From positions 186,001-250,000 of the forward strand of contig NZ_BBXD01000015.1 of the NCBI RefSeq assembly GCF_001570545.1: a stretch of 64,000 bases of DNA. The letters run 5' to 3'. Shown here in pieces: positions 60,816 through 64,000 of the stretch. The stretch is from Herbidospora mongoliensis. GTDB lineage: Bacteria; Actinomycetota; Actinomycetes; Streptosporangiales; Streptosporangiaceae. Under the pieces are notes generated by a model. That model was not told the DNA's origin and made no database searches. It saw only the letters and a program-made list of their open reading frames with translations. The translations under genes were made by a program, and so were the position numbers. Each line of letters opens with the position of its first letter. The stretch's first letter is position 1.

Positions 60816-61412
60816 ATGGAACTGTGGGACACGGTCGAACCTCCGGCCGCTCGCCGCCTGGTGGCCGGCGCGGTCGACCTGTTCGCCGAGCGCGGTTTCG
60901 GTGGCGCCTCGACCCGTGACATCGCCACGGCGGCCGCGCTGAGCCCGGGGGCGATGTACGTCCACTTCCCCTCCAAGGCCGAACTGCTGGCCCGGATCGT
61001 GCTGATCGTCCACGAGGCGGCCCACCAGGTGGTGACCGGATCACTGGCGCGGGCGGAGGGCTCTCCGGCCCGGCTCAGGGCCCTGGTCTACGCGCTGGCC
61101 CGGTTTCACGCCGCCCACCAGCGCGGATGCCGGGTGGTTCAGAACGAGCTCGGTGCGCTCACCCCGGAGGACTGGGCGAGGGTCCGTGAGGAACGCCGCC
61201 GGGTCGACGCGCTGTTCCGGGCCGAAGTGGAGAAGGGCGTCGCCGCGGGGGTCTTCGAGGTGGCCGACGTCGCCGGCACCACCCGCGCGATCGTGTCGAT
61301 GTGCGTCGACGTCTCCCGCTGGTACCGGCCCGGCGGGGCGGACACCCCCGAGGACGTCGGGGCGCTGTACGCCCATCTGGCCCTGCAGATGGTCCGGGCG
61401 CTACGCTGCTAA
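60816..61412 (+). CDS. TetR-family regulator of the acyl-CoA genes
   Basis: A 198-residue TetR repressor with a standard helix-turn-helix: LVAGAVDLFAERGFGGASTR through DIATAAALSPGAMYVHFPSK. The C-terminal domain matches regulators of acyl-CoA metabolism in layout; the ligand is unknown, but a CoA thioester is plausible. ATG 60816 follows the -10 box by 7 nt, so the message is probably leaderless. Operator 2 covers its stop codon. An acyl-CoA dehydrogenase starts 24 nt downstream. Confidence 0.9.
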   Translation: MELWDTVEPPAARRLVAGAVDLFAERGFGGASTRDIATAAALSPGAMYVHFPSKAELLARIVLIVHEAAHQVVTGSLARAEGSPARLRALVYALARFHAAHQRGCRVVQNELGALTPEDWARVREERRRVDALFRAEVEKGVAAGVFEVADVAGTTRAIVSMCVDVSRWYRPGGADTPEDVGALYAHLALQMVRALRC

Positions 61413-61423
61413 GCGATCGCTTA
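61410..61423. promoter_or_regulatory. TetR operator site 2
   Basis: TAAGCGATCGCTTA is a perfect 14-bp palindrome spanning the TetR stop and upstream of the acyl-CoA dehydrogenase ribosome site. It has the same form as site 1. Confidence 0.75.
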
Positions 61424-61436
61424 CCAGGAGGGTGCC

Positions 61437-62576
61437 ATGCGGCGGACGGTCTATTCGGCGGACCACGAGAGGTTCCGGGAGTCGGTCAGGGAGTTCGTCA
61501 CCCGCGAGGTCGACCCCCACGCCGAGGCGTTCGCGCAGCAGCGGCTCATCGGGTCACAGGTGTGGCGTGAGGCGGGGCGTCAGGGGCTGCTCGGGCTGGA
61601 GATCCCCGAGGAGTACGGCGGTTCGGCCGCCGGTGACTACCGGTTCAACGCCGTCCTGCACGAGGAACTGGCCGCCCACGGCATGGCGCTCGCCTCGGGG
61701 TTCGGCATCCACTTCGACATCGTCGCGCCCTACCTGGTCGACCTCACCACCGACGAGCAGAAGAAGAGGTGGCTGCCCGGCTTCTGCTCCGGCGAGACGG
61801 TCACCGCGATCGGGATGACCGAGCCCGGGGGCGGTTCCGACCTGGCGGCGTTGACGACGAGTGCCGTACAGGAGGGAGATCACTGGGTTCTCAACGGGTC
61901 CAAGACCTTCATCACCAACGGCTGTCAGGCCGGGCTGGTGATCGTGGCGGCCCGCACCAGCCCCGGCAAGAAGGGCATCACGCTGTTCGGGGTCGAGGCG
62001 GGGATGCCCGGGTTCGAACGCGGACGCAAGCTCGACAAGATGGGCCAGCACGAGGCCGACACCGCCGAGCTGTTCTTCCGCGATGTCCGGGTTCCGGCCG
62101 GGAACGTGATCGGGGCGGTCGACGGCGGGTTCGTCGCGATGATGGAGCGGCTGCCGCAGGAACGGCTCGGCGCGGCCGTCGCCAACCTCGCCCACGCCTG
62201 GTCGGCGCTGCAGGAGACGCTCGCCTATGTGAAGGAGCGGCGGGCGTTCGGGCAGGCGGTGGGGTCGTTCCAGTACAACAAGTTCACCCTCGCCGACCTG
62301 GTCACCGAGCTGGAGGTGACCCGCGCCTACGTCGACCAGTGCGTCGCCGCCCACGCCGCGCGGGAACTGACGGCGGTGGAGGCGGCGAAGGCCAAACTTT
62401 GGTCGTCGGAGGTGCAGGGGCGGGTGCTCGACGCGTGTGTCCAGCTGTTCGGCGGATATGGCTACATGCGCGAATACCGGGTCGCGCGGGCGTGGGCCGA
62501 CGCGCGGGTGACCCGCATCTGGGCCGGGTCGAGCGAGATCATGCGCGAGATCATCGGCCGGGATCTGGGGCTCTGA
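61437..62576 (+). CDS. acyl-CoA dehydrogenase
   Basis: A 379-residue FAD-dependent acyl-CoA dehydrogenase, which oxidises acyl-CoA to enoyl-CoA. Diagnostic parts are GLLGLEIPEEYGGSAAGDYR, AIGMTEPGGGSDLAALTTSA, VLNGSKTFITNG, RRAFGQAVGSFQYNKFTLAD and the C-terminal LFGGYGYMREYRVARAWADA with RIWAGSSEIMREII. The catalytic Glu lies in the last third. AGGAGGG precedes ATG 61437. It heads the operon with the thioesterase and the alcohol dehydrogenase. Confidence 0.95.
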   Translation: MRRTVYSADHERFRESVREFVTREVDPHAEAFAQQRLIGSQVWREAGRQGLLGLEIPEEYGGSAAGDYRFNAVLHEELAAHGMALASGFGIHFDIVAPYLVDLTTDEQKKRWLPGFCSGETVTAIGMTEPGGGSDLAALTTSAVQEGDHWVLNGSKTFITNGCQAGLVIVAARTSPGKKGITLFGVEAGMPGFERGRKLDKMGQHEADTAELFFRDVRVPAGNVIGAVDGGFVAMMERLPQERLGAAVANLAHAWSALQETLAYVKERRAFGQAVGSFQYNKFTLADLVTELEVTRAYVDQCVAAHAARELTAVEAAKAKLWSSEVQGRVLDACVQLFGGYGYMREYRVARAWADARVTRIWAGSSEIMREIIGRDLGL

Positions 62577-62981
62577 ATGGACTACGCGCACTGGGACGAG
62601 ATGCCGACCCGCTGGCGGGACAACGACGTCTACGGGCACCTCAACAACGTCGTCCACTACGAGCTGATGGACTCGGTGATCAACCGCTGGCTGATCACCG
62701 AGGCGGGGTTCTCCTCGCTGGAGAGCGCGTCCATCGGGCTGTGCGTCGAGTCGCGCTGTTCCTACAAGGCCGAGGCGGCCTACCCGTCGACGATCAGGGT
62801 CGGTCTGCGGATCGGGCGGCTCGGCACCTCCTCGGTCCGCTACGAGCTGGGGCTGTTCGAAGGTGGGCGGCTGCTGGCCGAGGGGGAGTTCACCCACGTG
62901 TTCGTCGATCGGGTCACGCGTCGGCCGTCGCCTCTGTCCGGGCCGATGCGGGCGGCGATGGAGAGGCTGGTGGTCGCGTGA
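62577..62981 (+). CDS. 4HBT-type acyl-CoA thioesterase
   Basis: A 134-residue hot-dog-fold thioesterase. MPTRWRDNDVYGHLNNVVHY carries the catalytic Asp of the 4-hydroxybenzoyl-CoA-thioesterase type, followed by ESRCSYKAEAAYPSTIRVGL and a C-terminal THVFVDRVTRRPSPL. It hydrolyses an acyl-CoA. It begins directly at the stop of the dehydrogenase (TGA then ATG) and overlaps the next gene by 4 nt, so the three are co-translated. Confidence 0.92.
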   Translation: MDYAHWDEMPTRWRDNDVYGHLNNVVHYELMDSVINRWLITEAGFSSLESASIGLCVESRCSYKAEAAYPSTIRVGLRIGRLGTSSVRYELGLFEGGRLLAEGEFTHVFVDRVTRRPSPLSGPMRAAMERLVVA

Positions 62982-64000
62982 AGGTCCGTTCGGCCGTGCT
63001 GGTCGAGTCTGGAAGATCGTTTCCGTACGACCTGAGCAGGCCCCTGGAGATCAGGGAGCTGACGCTCGACCCGCCGGGCGGCGGGGAGCTCCTCGTGAAG
63101 ATCCACGCGGCGGGGCTGTGCCACTCCGACCTGTCGGTGATCGACGGGTCGCGTCCCCGGCCGCTGCCGATGGCGCTCGGGCACGAGGCGGCCGGGGTGG
63201 TCGTGGAGTCGCGCGAGCCGGGGTTCGCGGCCGGTGATCACGTGGTGCTGACCTTCGTCCCGGCCTGTGGCTCGTGCGGGGCGTGTGCAGGTGGGCGGCC
63301 CGCTCTCTGCGGTCCCGGTGCGGCGGCGAACCGGGCGGGGACCCTGCTCGGGGGCGGCCATCGGCTCGGGGGCGTGTTCCACCACTTGGGGGTGTCGGCT
63401 TTTTCCGAGTACGCCGTGGTGTCGGCTCGCTCGGCGGTGAAGGTCGCGCCTGAGCTGCCGTTCGAGGTGGCGGCGCTGTTCGGGTGCGCGGTGCTGACCG
63501 GGGCGGGGGCCGCGCTGTACGCCGCCGATGTCGGGCCGCGCGACAGTGTGGCGGTGTTCGGGCTCGGCGGGGTCGGGCTGTCGGCGCTGCTGGCGGCCAA
63601 GGCCGCCGGGGTGACCACGCTGATCGGGGTCGATCTGGTGGCGGGAAAACGGGACCTCGCGCTGTCGCTGGGGGCCTCGCAGGTCGTACAGGGGGGAGAA
63701 GGCGCGGTCGAGGAGGTCAGGGAGCTGACCGGTGGGGGAGCGGTGAAGGTCGTCGACACGACCGGGGTGGCGGCGGTGCTGGCGCAGGCCTACGCGGCCA
63801 CCGCGCCGGGCGGGGTCACCGTCACGGTCGGGCTGCCGGCTCCGTCGGCCGGGTTGACGATTCCGGCGTTGTCGCTGGTCGCGGAGGAGAAGACGCTGCG
63901 CGGCAGCTATCTGGGGTCGTGTGTGCCGCGCCGGGACGTGCCCCGCTTCATCGGCATGTACGAGGCCGGGGTGCTGCCCGTCGACCGGCTGCTGTCCGAC
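62978..64000 (+). CDS. zinc-dependent alcohol dehydrogenase (partial, runs off the window)
   Basis: The first 341 codons of a medium-chain dehydrogenase/reductase, open to the window edge. The catalytic-zinc ligands appear in AAGLCHSDLSVIDG and LGHEAAGVVVESRE, the structural-zinc Cys cluster in CGSCGACAGGRPALC, and the NAD-binding loop in VFGLGGVGLSALLAAKAAG. Family members are about 360-380 residues, so little is missing. GTG 62978 overlaps the thioesterase stop (GTGA). It could oxidise an alcohol made in the same acyl-CoA pathway. Confidence 0.93.
   Translation, partial: MKVRSAVLVESGRSFPYDLSRPLEIRELTLDPPGGGELLVKIHAAGLCHSDLSVIDGSRPRPLPMALGHEAAGVVVESREPGFAAGDHVVLTFVPACGSCGACAGGRPALCGPGAAANRAGTLLGGGHRLGGVFHHLGVSAFSEYAVVSARSAVKVAPELPFEVAALFGCAVLTGAGAALYAADVGPRDSVAVFGLGGVGLSALLAAKAAGVTTLIGVDLVAGKRDLALSLGASQVVQGGEGAVEEVRELTGGGAVKVVDTTGVAAVLAQAYAATAPGGVTVTVGLPAPSAGLTIPALSLVAEEKTLRGSYLGSCVPRRDVPRFIGMYEAGVLPVDRLLSD

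Overview
The window comes from a high-GC actinomycete, probably a filamentous one (Streptosporangiales-like is my guess; the family is an inference). The evidence is a Pup-proteasome system, RbpA with a sigma-R-type promoter, a PPOX/F420-type split-barrel protein, Tat components beside pafB/pafC, Ppm1 separate from Lnt, and pervasive GTG starts with 1-8 nt gene overlaps. I see no rRNA, tRNA, CRISPR array, insertion sequence or phage gene. The window opens just before dop and ends inside an alcohol dehydrogenase gene.

Region 1 (0.14-1.7 kb) is dop, closed by a strong hairpin. Region 2 (1.8-18.1 kb) is a large aerobic-type cobalamin block. A first B12 riboswitch leads cbtB-cbtA (cobalt uptake), a degenerate histidine phosphatase, a fused ChlI/ChlD chelatase subunit, cobO, cobB, a PPOX split-barrel protein, cobL and cobM. 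A convergent minus-strand operon cobG-cobH-cobIJ-cobK (each junction a 4-nt overlap) diverges from cobN, which has a second B12 riboswitch. Several tandem-repeat expansions sit inside and between these genes. Region 3 (18.1-25.8 kb) has a Ser/Thr kinase and then pup-prcB-prcA, a TetR/small protein/methyltransferase unit, a lipoprotein and pafA. So the Pup pathway genes (dop, pup, prcBA, pafA, pafBC) are all here, but dop is split from pup by the cobalamin block.

Region 4 (25.8-36.7 kb) follows the actinobacterial core order: FKBP lipoprotein, an HTH regulator, DUF3291, DUF3866, pafB-pafC, a 49-residue membrane protein, tatA-tatC, a diacylglycerol-kinase-like protein and helY. Region 5 (36.7-45.8 kb) holds a frameshifted gene remnant, an RNB ribonuclease, a 5'-3' exonuclease, a SpoIIE-type phosphatase, an M24 peptidase with an Lrp regulator, and an amino-sugar/beta-glucoside set (BadF-type kinase, GH4 glycosidase, ROK repressor). 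Region 6 (45.8-53.6 kb) holds a HelD/HelR-like ATPase, a 552-bp non-coding stretch with a 46-bp perfect palindrome, lnt-ppm1 (lipoprotein acylation and polyprenol-mannose synthesis), fxsA, an ECF sigma factor with its partner, and rbpA.

Region 7 (53.6-60.0 kb) is a minus-strand run: MoxR ATPase, DUF58, VWA protein, an RsmC-like methyltransferase, a TrmH-family methyltransferase, a glycerophosphodiesterase and an MFS transporter. Region 8 (60.0-64.0 kb) has a kinase-like membrane protein, then a TetR regulator with two matching operators, an acyl-CoA dehydrogenase, a hot-dog thioesterase and the start of a zinc alcohol dehydrogenase, probably one acyl-CoA catabolic operon. Many genes appear leaderless, with a TAnnnT box 6-11 nt before the start codon.
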